From Wuchereria bancrofti (lineage: Eukaryota; Nematoda; Chromadorea; Rhabditida; Onchocercidae), in the NCBI GenBank assembly GCA_005281725.1, contig SSBO01000009.1, positions 10,659,313 through 10,723,312 of the forward strand: DNA of 64,000 bases, in the 5' to 3' direction. How positions within the stretch are numbered: the first letter of the stretch is position 1; each line of letters opens with the position of its first letter. Below are positions 25,899 to 38,397 of the stretch, one piece after another. The notes beneath the pieces were generated by a model that did not search any database, had not been told where the DNA came from, and saw only the letters and a program-made list of their open reading frames with translations. The position numbers and the translations under genes were made by a program.

Positions 25899-26326
25899 AG
25901 TGTCGATCATTTAAGTACCATTCGGAAAGTATCGATCATTTAAGTACCATTCGGGAAAGTATCAACCATTTGAGTACCATTTGAAAAGCATCGATTATTT
26001 AAGTACCATTCGGAAAGTATCGATTATTTAAGTACCATTCGGAAAGTGCCGATCATTTAAGTACCATTCGGAAAGTGCCGATCATTTAAGTACCATTCGG
26101 GAAGTGCCGATCATTTAAGTACCATTCGGAAAGTATCGACTATTTAAGTACCATTCGGAAAGTGCCGATCATTTAAGTACCATTCGGAAAGTGCCGATCA
26201 TTTAAGTACCATTCAGAAAGTATAGATTATTTAAGCACCATTCGGGAAGTGCCGATCATTTAAGTACCATTCGGAAAGTATCGACTATTTAAGTACCATT
26301 CGGTAAGTACCGACCATTTAAGTACT
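25899..26326. repeat. 29-bp minisatellite, about 15 copies
   Basis: The unit reads AAGTACCATTCGGAAAGT followed by RYCGATCATTT. About fifteen copies are present, most differing by one to four bases; the TACCATTCGG core is the most conserved. 29 bp is not a multiple of three, so the array is not expected to code. Confidence 0.92.
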
Positions 26327-26341
26327 ATTATTTGGGTATAC

Positions 26342-26493
26342 TTATATAAATTTGACACCATCGCAACGATATATGCTATTAATGCCAATATAAGTGTTGG
26401 AACATAATATATCAATTGTGAGAATATTGCAATTTCCATTAACGTTCCATCACGAATCACTGAAACGCATTTCAACATTCGATCACGTATCAT
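26342..26493 (-). CDS. Possible orphan exon of a membrane protein
   Basis: On the minus strand an ATG at 26493 opens a frame whose first 50 residues have mixed composition and a hydrophobic stretch (LIYYVPTLILALIAYIVA) ending at a possible donor AA|GTATAC at 26342. The frame then runs into the minisatellite, which would be intron. It is more complex than surrounding DNA, but no partner exon or family was recognised. It may be a first exon, a gene fragment, or chance. Confidence 0.25.
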
Positions 26494-27884
26494 TTATACG
26501 TTTATCCACGTGTCTCTGTTTACCGTTTTATTGCATACTTGAAATAGAGAGAAACGAAAGAAAAACTTTAACATCTACTGAATACACAATGTGGAGAAAT
26601 TGATAATGATCGCTATTTATTATTAATTATCATTATTATTATTACTAATCATTACTATTGTTATCACTATTACTATTATTATCATTATCATTATTATTAT
26701 TACTATTATTATTACTGATTACATTACAATAATAATTGTTATTACATGACATAAAAATATAAGCAAATATAAGCATTAAGAGCAATAGGAGATGATTTAA
26801 AGCGTAAGCAGTATGGCTGATAATTGCTATTATTAGCACAGATAATTACCATTCAATGTATTAACTTTAACCTTTAACCTTGACCTTACAAAAATAACTA
26901 ACATGCATTGCTACTGCATTATTAAAGTATGCTTCGAGGAAGAAAGGTTTGTCAAACATCCTCATCATACCTGGTAATGTTATCACCTGTAATACATACA
27001 CACATACATACATGACATACAAATACAAACATATGTACGCGTGTACACACGTAGGACAGCCTACAAATGTGATAATGAGTATATGATTAGGAATCGAGAC
27101 TGATAATCATTTGATTGCATCATATCCCCATAAGGTTGTATTTAAAAATAAGATTGCATAGTAGTTGTATACATGAATTACATTTTTAAAAAAAAAAAGT
27201 AATTTTATGTGTTTTGTATATCTGTGTATATACGTGTACGTGTACATGTATATACGTAGCGTGTATGTCGTCTGTATAGATGTGCACAATATTTTGATAC
27301 GTAAAAAGATTTATACAGTTTTTAGTTATATAATATGTATGTACAACAGATAAGCATATACGTCCATCATATATTGTTAGTTATCATGTATAAAAATTGC
27401 GCAATTGCAAAAGTAAACATACATGCGCGCGCACAAACACACACATACACACATACACACACACACACATACACACACATATGTGTATAAATATGATACA
27501 TGCATACCATTCTCAACTAACATTCCGCTTAATGGTACAATCGAAAATCCATTTTCCACTCTTTTCTTTTTCACCTACCATCCAGAAATTTTCTCTTTAT
27601 AAAAGACAAAGAGAGGGAGAGAGAGAGAGAGAGAGGTAGGAAGAAAAAGATAGAAAGAAGAAAAGAGTTTATCCTGAAATTTTCCTCTTTGAAAGACAAG
27701 ACGAGAGTTATATGTATGTGTCCATCTATCTCTATTCTATGTATGTATGAAAGCAAGCAAAGTCTTGATGGTGTGGAAAAAGAGTCCGATGATGATTGAT
27801 CTCGAGACTAGTGAATGGTGTCGGGCTGCGCTTTTCGAAAATGAATGCGTGTATGTGAAGCAATGATGGAAAATATCACCACTG

Positions 27885-27916
<32 letters not shown>

Positions 27917-28174
27917 TATCATCATCATCATTATTATTATTATCATCATCATCATCATCGTAAACATCATCAATAAATAGGCACCAGCAAAATAGCATTT
28001 GATTGCGCGGCTGTTTTCAAATAAACCGCGCGTTATTTCACTCTATTCATTCTTGCTTACTTTTTCTTCACTTCTATCATCATCCTCATCATCATCGCTA
28101 TCATTATCATCGTTTATTATCATCATCGTTATCATTATTATCATTGCTATCAATTAAGCAATACAAATCATTAT
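26494..28174. other. Intergenic, microsatellite-rich
   Basis: Contains ATT/ATC-type trinucleotide runs (26629-26725), CA tracts (26995-27060 and 27425-27482), a GA tract (27606-27635) and a TCA array (27880-27960). No coding exon was recognised. Confidence 0.6.
27880..27960. repeat. (TCA)n / (TTA)n trinucleotide array
   Basis: Roughly 27 trinucleotides, mainly TCA with a TTA block in the middle. The minus-strand frame reads as poly-Met/Ile, which has no biological meaning. Confidence 0.9.
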
Positions 28175-28216
28175 AGTAGTAGTAGTAGTAGTAGTAGCAG
28201 CACTAGCAGTAGCAGT

Positions 28217-28247
<31 letters not shown>

Positions 28248-28515
28248 CTGCCATTACCATCAGCCACTATCACCGTCATCCAGGACCATTGCTAACAGCA
28301 AGCAGTGCGTGGTAGCAGCTGGAGCAATAGCCTATCATCAAAAAGCTTTCCCTTTTGCTAAACTATATCCTATCCAACTGATCTAAGTACTGCAACTATC
28401 ACTTATCATAACTACTATTATTACTATTACTACTACTTATCATTATTATCATCAGTGCGACAGTTAAATATTATTGTTATTTTTCTCATTTGGATAAAAA
28501 AAATTTTCGTTAAAG
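28175..28515 (+). other. Putative non-coding 5' exon of the Brinker/CENP-B-like gene
   Basis: AGT and AGC trinucleotide runs (28175-28246) lead into a locally GC-richer stretch (about 28250-28340) and end at a strong donor TTAAAG|GTAAGC (GT at 28516-28517). No long frame is present, so it would be 5' UTR joined to sequence before the ATG at 29240, for example at an acceptor near 29148. This is inferred from one splice site and composition. Confidence 0.3.
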
Positions 28516-29239
28516 GTAAGCGTATATATGTTTTTTTTTCATTTATGGAATATAGCAATTAATTGGTTTATTATGTCCGAAAAAAGAAAAATTAATTATA
28601 AGTTATTAATGATTCATTTAATAATGAAGAAAAACAAAAAGGAAAGGAAAAAAAAGAAGTGAAGAAATGGAGATACTGGATGGATGAGAGGAAGTGAAAA
28701 AGGTGGAAAAAAATAAATAAAGAAATTAGATAAAAATTTATTAAAACGAATAGATTGTTTTGATAATATTTGTTTACATTTTAATTGGATAATAATAGTA
28801 ATTAACAATAATTGATGATAGTAAGAATAATACATAATTAACTTAATTAATTTTATTTATTTATTTATTTTTCTCAGTATCTTTGTTTTATTTTTTTAGT
28901 ATTTATTAAATGTAACTAATAGGATAGAAAATTTTTTCTATGTAAATTCTGTGACAAGAAAAAAAACTAGAAAGAAGTTTTATTTTGTTCTGATGCAAGT
29001 ATTATCTATTCGTTTAAATGTTGACGCAACTATTATTATCATTTATTATTATTATTGATTATTATTACTTTTGTTATTATTACTATTAATTTTTACTACT
29101 GTTATTGTTGTTTAACCATTTTGTTGTTTGCTAAGAAAGGTTAACAGCGACAGCAACAACAATAACAACAACAACAACAACAGCAACATAATACTCCGTG
29201 ATAAATATCAGTGTATGTATGATCTAATCGGTATGTGAT

Positions 29240-32200
29240 ATGGTTGACGATATTGCAACTGGAAATTTGGATGCAACAACATCAAGAAAGAGAAAAGTAA
29301 GTTAGTAAAGATGAAAGTATAGAAAGATTAAAAAAAAGAAAGGGAAACAACAAAAAAGTTTCATTTTTGATGAAATTTTTTAATTTAATAATAGAAACAA
29401 ACTGCAAACTTTGTTATGTTCACAATTCATGTGTTAGAATTTAATAATTATTCATTGGGTCAAATTAAAGTTTAAATAAATTTAAATTTGAAAGAAATTA
29501 TAAAAAAGAATAAAAAGGAGCTAAATTAGGTTAATCTTTTCGTAATATATCAATTTTATATATATATATATTTAATAAAATGTTTCGATTTCATAAATAT
29601 TGATATAAGAATGATAATCGTGAATTTTGTAAGATAGTTGTAACTATAATTGTTATTTATTTGCAAACAATGAGATTACGACTACTATTAGGCTATTGTT
29701 TAGGTAGTAACTTTCTAGAAATTTTAATTTAAAAATGATCCAATTGTAATAAGAATGCATTTTCAACATAATGATAATGTAATTAATAGATATTAATAAT
29801 TGGTGACATTGATAGTAACAATGATTTTGTTACAATAAATGAACAGGTTTATTTCATACTTTACGAGACTGCCACATAAATTATAATTAATAAGTAAATG
29901 TGTAAATATATTTGTAGCAATTATTTTGTTACTTCCTGTACTAGTTATTGTCAAACGAGAAAGAAAAGCAAAAAAGGAAAGAAAATTTAATAATAAAAAT
30001 AATTTTGAAAGAGAAAAAACTTTTTCAACAAATTTAGCCTGCGCCAATGAAAAGTGGTCGAAGCAGCAATAGTGATATGATAATTGGAAATGACGGTAAT
30101 AAATGTGGTACAGAATCAATAATAGCGCAAAAAGGTCGAAAATTGAAGCAATATGTTTTGGAAGAGAAACTTGATATTATCGATTATGCTAAAGTCATCC
30201 ATTTTTATCATTTTTTTTTCTTTTATTTTTTCCATTCCTTTATATTTTTTTTAAGGAAATAAATTTTAATAATTCAATATTAAATGGAAAAGAAATAGAT
30301 AGCAACAGTAATAGCGGTAATAATAGTAATAATAATATAATTTGGTTAAAAAGGGCGATCGTAAGAAAATGTGAGATTTTCGAAGAAGAAAAAAGATTAG
30401 TAAAAAAAATAAATTTAATTGAAAAACTTTTATCCTATAAAATAATTTTTAAAGATATTTTATTAACTTAAAATATCACAACGAATTTTTTTCTTCTTTT
30501 TCTTTTTTCCTTTTTTGTCAAAGGTTTCATCGTAATTAACCTAAAACTTATTAAAATGCCTGGAATTAGTCTTGCAGATGATTCATCCGCTTAACTTTTA
30601 AAGTACAATTTACATTTATAGTTGAATTTATGGAATGAGTATTATTTTGCAGATAATTGGAAATCGAGCAGCTGGACGAGAATTTAATGTTGCAGAAAGT
30701 TCAATACGTGAATGGAGGAAGAATGAGCAAAGGCTTAGGTATTATTAAATTTCCCTCTTTTTTTTGCCTTAGCTGATAATTTTGAAGGTTTAATACTTGA
30801 AAAATTGGGCAAAAAAAATTTTTTTATTTGAAAATAAATAAGTTTATTTTAATAGATCAATGTTTGAAACTACACCGGAAAGATCACGATTAGATGGCGG
30901 TGGACGAAGACCAGTTTCCGAAGATCTTGAAAAGAATTTGGTTAGTTATTAAAAAAAAAAAAATACGAAGTTATATATATAATACATAAGTTGTAATTGT
31001 ATGCTCATTTATTAGTAATAATAGCTGATTAACAAATTGAAATTTTCGGTAATAATATAAATACTAGTAATTATATCTGTACAGTAATATCATGATAAAA
31101 ATTAACATTATCAGTATTATCATATAGTTATCAGTGTCGCACACTTTCTTACCGTAGTACAGTTGTCGCAAAGTCTGGACGATAGCACATTTAATTTTCA
31201 GTTAATTAATCAATTAATCAGTTAAGACAGATTTTGAATTACTATTCGCAGTGTGACAATTGTTTGCTTTACTTACTATTAGCTTATCAGTAAAATATGT
31301 CTAGCTTTTTTGAAGCATTGGAAGTGAATTATCATAATTATTATTACGATTAAGTTTAATCCAATGAATTGTGATAATACTGACGATAATAAATAATAAT
31401 AATAATAATAGACAACGATACAATTGTTAATACAACTATAATGATTGAAAAAAATTATTTATCTAATTTCTCGATTAAATTTTCATTTCAGACAAAACAA
31501 AAATTCTCGACCAGAAATTATTTCATAAATTATATAATTAAGTTTACCAAGTATATTAACTTATTATAATCCTAGTCTTACTATATTTTATTCCTATACG
31601 ACATCAATTTTAGTTTGTTCGACAAAATGCTATCATAAATTGAATTTAATTATCATAAATTTTACCACATAAATTATATTAGCAAATTTAATAGACATTC
31701 ATAAACTTTCTTAGGCAACTAATTAGTTAGTTAATTAATCTATCTTATAATAAACGAATTTGTTAATCTATTTTAAAATTAAAAAAAAACTACAAATTTG
31801 CGTATTATTCAGGTCTTTTTCTTTTAGAATCTAATTTTAGATACTTTCATAACTACTCATTCATTTAAATCAGAAACTATTGTTATCGTTAACTTTTATT
31901 TCTTCTCCTTCTTATTCTTTTCCCTTTTTTCCTTTTTTTTTTTGCAAATAGCAATTAATAGAAAGTAAAATTTTCCTTTATAACTTTCTCTCTTCTTATA
32001 CATTTTACTATTTTAACAATATATGTCTTAGAAGGGAATATAATTGTTTTGTTTGCATATAACTTTAGCAATTTGCGCCTTATTATATTTGTATTGGATG
32101 AAAAAATGATTAATTTCATTTTTCAAAGCGTTTTTTTTGACACAAATTAAATGATGTGTTGTATGCAAAATGAAGAGTGAAATTCTAAGAGATATGAAAC

Positions 32201-35200
32201 ATTAAAATAATCAAAAAGCATTTTTCAAAACGTTTTTGTTTTTCTCATTTTTTTTTTAGGATGTAAAGGTTTTAATTTTTAAATGTTATTTTTCCATTTA
32301 AACTGTTTTTTAGTGGAATAAATTGGTCTATTTAGTCATGGAACTAGTTAATTCCTATAAAAGACTGGAATTGTTTTCGTATGATTGAAAATGATTTTAT
32401 TGAATCAAATATAACTAATAAATTAATTTAGTAGTTTGATTTGCTATTAGCTATAAATGAAATCACTGAAATATTAAATTACATGGTTGTTTTAAAAATA
32501 CAAAATACGGCGTTGTGGGTAATGGTGATGTATGGATTATTTTAAATTTTGAAAATATATGAAAATTTAAATCCTTTTTAATTTAGGAGATAGTGAAGTT
32601 TTAGATTCCGCTATGCTTGTTTCGTTGAGTATTTCAGTGATGTTCTGCGGGTAACCTAGCAAGTGTGGGTAATGGGAAAAGCAGGAAGAACCCAAAGTTC
32701 TGATCCTTTTGCTTCAGTTTTATTGGCTGGTATGTGCAGTGTCACCAAATTGAGGGAATTCAGGGTGTCTCATGTGTATGTGGTAATTAATTAATGCTGC
32801 TAATGATTTGAATCACTTAGCAAAATTACCAAATATGTAGAAAAAAAAAACAATGAAAGCTAAGAAGGAAATATATATTTTGTAAAAAGATAAATTATTT
32901 GATTTATGTAAAGTAACATACAAAAAAAAAAAAAAATCTTCGATGAATTATTATTATACGTCAAATTATCTATGAAATAATCAATATACAACTGGTTAAA
33001 AAGTAATCAATAAAATAATCAATATATAGTTAATAAAAAGGTATTAAAATATAATTTTGATCAGAATTTTCAATTATATATTTATTGTTAAAATTTGCTG
33101 CATTTTCTTTTTCTTTTTTTTTGCTGCAGATTTATAAAACATGTGAAATAGTTTTGGAAAAATAACGAAAAAAAAAATGTTTGCCACGCATGAATAATAA
33201 GCCAAATTATAAATAGAAAATTTGGAGAGAGAATGATGATAATCGCATTACATTTCATTGCTAGACATTTTTGTTAGATATGTAAATATAAATATAATAA
33301 AATGTTTTAGGGATGGATAATAATTAAATTTCGCATCATTCTAATTAATTACCATATTTGAATAAATAAATGAAATATAAGCGATACTGTAATTTTGTTT
33401 TGCCTACATACTTAATTAATTAAATCATTCTTTGTAAAAAAAAAAGAAAGCGAAAATCTTTTTAAATTTTTTTCTCGTCATTTTAAATCTTTTTTTTTTC
33501 AAATTTTTTTCTGAAATTGTTTTCTCTTCTTGTTTTTTTAAACTGCAATTTTTTCTCATTCGTTTCTCTTTCTTTTTTTTCTTAAATTTAATTCGATTTT
33601 TCTGGCAAAATATGTAAATTTTATTCGATTTTTCCGTGAAAGATACTTTTTCCTTTCTTTTTTTTGGAAGAGAGAAAGAGAATAGGTAAAGAAGATAATA
33701 TGATGTCATAATGTTATGTTTATTAACAAATTTACAGCTTCATTATGTGACAGCAAGGAGTGACAATGGAACAGCTCTAACATGGCACGATATTAAGGAA
33801 AAAGCAAATGCTTTATGGAAAGATATTTGTGACCGAAATCCGGAATATAATGATCGTAGTTTTACCGCCAATATGGTATATTTTTTAGAATTTCGCAAAA
33901 TCATTAGTGTTTCGCTATCTTTAAAATACATTTGTAATAATCAATTCTGTATGCAATTATTTCATTTTGTTCTTTTGATGGCTTAAAAAATATTAAATTG
34001 AAAATGTTAACATTATAAGTCTTGAAAATTAATTACTATAATTATATAATAGAGTTTCTACCGAAATCATCCGCGAAACTTTTATATTAATAATTGAAGT
34101 TTTAAAAATTATTATACTGTTATTTTATATACCATTAATACAGTATGTTATTTTGCATATATTAGTACAGTATACCATGGAATTACAGTATACTATCAAA
34201 TGTTGTATTCGGAGATTAGAATTTGATTTTATTGCAAGTATGATGTGATTTGTAGAATCATCTAAAAAGACTTGTACCTATCTCATATAAATATTGCAAA
34301 ATCAATGATTGACAATTTTAATAACTTTTAAATCTCCATATCTTGAAATCTCGTTCGAAAAAAGGGAAGAAAGAAGACGGATTATATAAAATCTATCTTA
34401 TAAGTAATTTAAATATGTTATATATTTTACAAATACTTATCTCCGCATTCTTTGAAACTAGTTTGTCAGAAAAAAATTTTTTAAATAAATAAAAATAAAC
34501 TTTATGATGTTTCACTTTTTTTTTTTGAGAAATCACTACACACTTTTTTTTTGAATGGAAAAAATATGAACATTTTCTTTAGAATTGAATTCAAATTATA
34601 ACAACAAATTTTGAAATAAAATAAGAATATAAGATGAATGATATTTATAATTAAAATTTTTATTCTATTTTAGACATATTAAATTAAGTTATACTTAAAT
34701 AGATTTTTTTTTATTGTTTGTTTCACCCATTTGTTTTTTTTTTTTCAGGGTTGGGTAGCACGTTTTGTACGACGTAATAATATTACCCTTCAAGTGACCA
34801 ATTCCGCTTCTACAATTGCACCAAAATTAATTAATAGAAATGGTAATATTAGCGATAATTTGATAAATCGAACTGATAATAGTAATACAATATGTTGTTG
34901 TAGTACTTCATCTAATATAGTGAAAAATTCCTCTTGTATATTATCATCATCTACAACATCTTTAATGTCGGATGTAATTGTTGCAAATACTAATATGTAT
35001 TGTTGCAATGATACTGCTAAAATGAATACAACAACAATAGCAGCAACAGTAACAACAGCAACAGCAACAACAACAACAACAACATCAGCAACAACAACAA
35101 TAACAACAGCAACAACAATAAAAACAACACCGCTAATAATATCAACAATGGCAGCAACAGCTACAGTAGGTACTATTGCTACTAATAATGATACCATACT

Positions 35201-35381
35201 AACAAAAAAACGTCGTAAAAATTTTACACCAAAAAAAATTGTCCCAAATGATGTCATTTGTTTAACAGCTAATAATAGCATCACTGATAATATTGCTACA
35301 ACTAATACCACAACAACAACAACAACAACAACATCATCATCATCATCATCAATAGTAACAGCAACACGTGAAATAATTTAG
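29240..35381 (+). CDS. Brinker-type plus CENP-B-type HTH DNA-binding protein
   Basis: Six exons, 29240-29296, 30038-30193, 30653-30738, 30856-30940, 33738-33875 and 34749-35381, give 384 residues in phase. Residues about 50-100 (GRKLKQYVLEEKLDIIDYAK, then GNRAAGREFNVAESSIREWR) form a Brinker DNA-binding/pipsqueak-like helix-turn-helix of the kind found in CENP-B and pogo/Tigger transposase N-termini. Residues about 120-195 (TWHDIKEKANALW, then GWVARFVRRNN) are a second, CENP-B-type HTH. No DDE catalytic domain follows. Instead there is a roughly 190-residue Thr/Asn/Ser-rich tail with a basic patch KKRRKNFTPKK, likely a nuclear localisation signal. A domesticated transposase-derived or Brinker-like regulator is the likeliest class. 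The first exon is the least certain; an alternative start is the Met encoded at 30047. AATAAA lies 50 nt after the stop at 35431. Confidence 0.75.
32500..32800. other. Composition island inside a long intron
   Basis: Within intron 4 of the HTH gene, this stretch is visibly less AT-rich and free of homopolymers, unlike its flanks. It contains a 40-codon frame (32672-32794, plus) starting MGKAGRTQSSDPF that matches nothing I recognise. It could be a nested non-coding RNA, a conserved intronic element, or a decayed insertion. Confidence 0.35.
35035..35351 (+). repeat. (ACA)n / (TCA)n coding trinucleotide tracts
   Basis: Two CAA/ACA-rich stretches (about 35028-35130 and 35310-35352) lie in the last exon of the HTH gene. 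They are read as Thr and Ser codons, giving the homopolymeric tail. Confidence 0.85.
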
Positions 35382-35430
35382 CATTAATATTTTCCTGTAG
35401 GATATAATTTCAGGAATATATTCATATTTC

Positions 35431-35436
35431 AATAAA
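35431..35436 (+). terminator. Polyadenylation signal (AATAAA) of the HTH gene
   Basis: Canonical hexamer 50 nt downstream of the stop codon at 35381. Confidence 0.55.
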
Positions 35437-36860
35437 TTATTTATAGGATCATCAATATTGCATATATCAATGATTAGAAGTTAAATTGTAAATACTGTAT
35501 GTAAGTATTAGTAATTTGAAATTAAATTATACATACTTTGTAAGTACCTATTGATTAAAAGTTGAATGACAAAAACTGTAAAAACAAAATAACTAATTAG
35601 AAATTAAATCATACATACATACGATAAGTATCAGTAATTAAAAGTTCAATAATAAGTAATTAAACTTTAAAAAATTTGCAAGACCTCTTTCTTTTATTCT
35701 TATGCCCTCCTCCTTTCTATTTTTTTTTTTTTTTGTTCACTTTAAATTTATTTGGAAAATTTTTATAATTAAATTTTTAAAAGAANATTTTAGAATTAAT
35801 ATTTAAACAAAAAAGAAATGTCTTGCATGATTACTATTTAATTATTTTCTTTTTTATCATATGACAGTTTTTTATTTAGCGATTCAATTTAAGCATTATT
35901 TATCATTAATTAAAATTTTCCAAAAATATAGTAATTTTTCTTTTCTTTTACAATTTAGTTAAACTCCTTTTTTTATTAACATAAAAATTAATATAAAAAA
36001 CATTATTATTAGTTTAATTTGATAGTTCCTATACTTTTTTCTGTTTTAATACTTTGAACTTATTTATATAATTTTCACTCGTTTTATTCAAATTTGCTTT
36101 CATTTTATTTATTTTCCTTTTTTTTTTTTTTTTTTGGTCTAAGTCAATTTCTTGCCTTGTTTTGTTTTTATCAGGAAAATGTGATACGTCTTTTTTTCTT
36201 TCCCACTCCCTCTGTTCTTTTCTCTCTCTCCTCCCCACTGTCTTTCTTTTTTTAAAAAAAAATTCTATTATTCATTAAAAAATTAATTATTTTATATACA
36301 CAAAAAAAAGGAAGGAGAAAAAATAGGAATGAATTTTAAGTGAAATAAACAAAATGGAAAAAAAAAAGTTTGAAAATTTAATACTGATAGATGAAACAAG
36401 AAATAGTATGGCATTTCCTGTAAAAGTATTGTACTATTTCATTTTTTTAAATAGTATTTGAAAAAGAGAGATGAAAAAAAGTATTTTCAAAAGAGAATTT
36501 ACTCGTTTTTTTTCTTTTTTAAAATTCAATTTTACTTTTTTTCCCTATCCTACTATAGTTTTTTTCTTTATCTCAAATAAAAATAAAAAATAAAACAAAA
36601 AAAAAACGAAAAAATTAAGAAAAATTAATTACTCAAAGTTAATTTGTAATATTTCGGGTTTTCTTCTTTGTTTCTTTAATTTTTTAATTTACTTTTTAAA
36701 AATTTCAGTTTTAATTAATGAAAAAAATAGTTATGCATATATTATATTGTTTGCATGAATTTGTTTATTTGCATGAATTGAATTGTTTATATTTATTTTT
36801 TTTCATCCATTCATTTTATCTGCAGCTTTCATCCATTTACGTTCTCAACAAATTTACACC

Positions 36861-37065
36861 TCGTGATAAATTCATCCCGGTTGGTGCCGTTTTTTTTTAA
36901 TCCGGTTGATATCAATATTGCCTTTTTTTTTGGTTGCTAAAAAACTCTTTTTATTTTTTACATCGCAATCCATAAGTGTATTTTCTGGCTGTGATAAATT
37001 CATCCGGTTGAATTGATATTTCATTTTTCAATTGATAGTACCATAGTGCCTTTTTTAATTGTCAA
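36861..37065. repeat. Diverged tandem duplication, about 130-bp period
   Basis: The string GTGATAAATTCATCC, a following CGGTTG, a GATAT and then GCCTTTTTT occur twice, at about 36861-36935 and 36992-37065, in the same order. This looks like a decayed two-copy tandem duplication. Confidence 0.55.
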
Positions 37066-38352
37066 AAAAAAAGATTTCTTTTACTTCTTTTGATTTTTTT
37101 TTTCCTTTTTTTATTACTTGGATAAATTTTTTGCAACTTTTATCAAATGATAATATTATCATTCGGACACCAAACGTACGAATTAATACAAAGAGGTATT
37201 ATATATTGTATACTCGATTAAAAGATGGAATGTTTACTCTGTTATTTCTTCAGTATTTATAAAAAATTATTCTAAATGTTTCTTTTTTTTTAATTTTAAA
37301 TTAATCAATATATCTGATTTTTAAAAACTATTTATTTTAATTTATTCGTAATTTTATTTTGCATTATCTAGTAAACGATTACAAAACATTCCATCTTCTC
37401 TTATTTTGTTTATTCTTTTTTTTAAAGTATCATTTTTTTTTTCTCTTTTCTTGTATTATTATTTATTAATGATATAGTTTATTTACTTTTTGCATATACA
37501 AGTTTCAAATTTATGCCTTTTATTGCTCAGTTATTTTAATAAGAATACTATAGCTTTTTTTTTGTGTTTATCATTTCTTCTTTACTAATTAATAGTATGT
37601 ACTCCAATAATTAAATATAGCATTAAAAAAAACGGAAAATATATGTTATTACATGAAATAAATATTACTTAAATTTATTTTTAAATCTAAATTTAGTTGT
37701 AACTAAATTTTAAAATTTTGCTTAAAAAAATGTTGCATTTTTGATTTCATTTGAAATTGAAATTAATCGAGTGAAATTCTGAAAATAAAATTTGCTTAGA
37801 AATTGTCAACTTTTATACAATTAGTAATAATGATACTGTCAACGAAAAAATATTGACACTCTTTTATAAATTTTATATGAATTGTACTGGTAGAATTCAA
37901 TTTTTTTCATTGATATTAATTAATTCTCTTAGTTTGGGCTAATTAATCTTATTTTACAACAATTATTATAATACGAATCATTTCTTAATAATTAATAATT
38001 GCTTCATTTTTTCCTTTTTTTTTTTTTGTTAATCATAATTTAAATTTTATCATTTGTATATAAATGCAAAATATTTGGAGTATGAAAGAAGGAAAAAGAA
38101 TTTTTTTATTTTATCAATTGATTAATTAGCTCAAATGTAAACCTCTATTCTACTGCTTGATATTTTATTGATTAATAATTGCTTCTTCTTTTTTCTTCTT
38201 TCCTTCTTAATTTTAGTGTTTTTTTTTTTATTTTTTTCAACTTACTTTTTTTTTTGCATTGAAAACCGGTTATATGGTTGTTAGATATGAGTTTAAAATG
38301 ATTATAAAAGATTTTGAATTTATTCTCTTGCATGTATATCAATGGTAGTATT

Positions 38353-38397
38353 GAAGTAGTAGTAGTAGTAATAGTAGTAGTAGTAGTAGTAGTAGTA
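38353..38397. repeat. (AGT)n microsatellite
   Basis: About fifteen AGT trinucleotides with one AAT interruption. Confidence 0.9.

Noticed and set aside
27737..27973. Poly-Met/Ile minus-strand frame
   Set aside because: It is the reverse of a TCA/TTA microsatellite.
33425..33709. 94-residue minus-strand Lys/Phe-rich frame
   Set aside because: It is a translation of mixed A/T homopolymers in the long intron of the HTH gene.
34790..35311. 173-residue minus-strand hydrophobic frame
   Set aside because: It is the antisense of the ACA/Thr tract in the HTH gene and reads as poly-Val/Ala; the sense strand continues a conserved domain.
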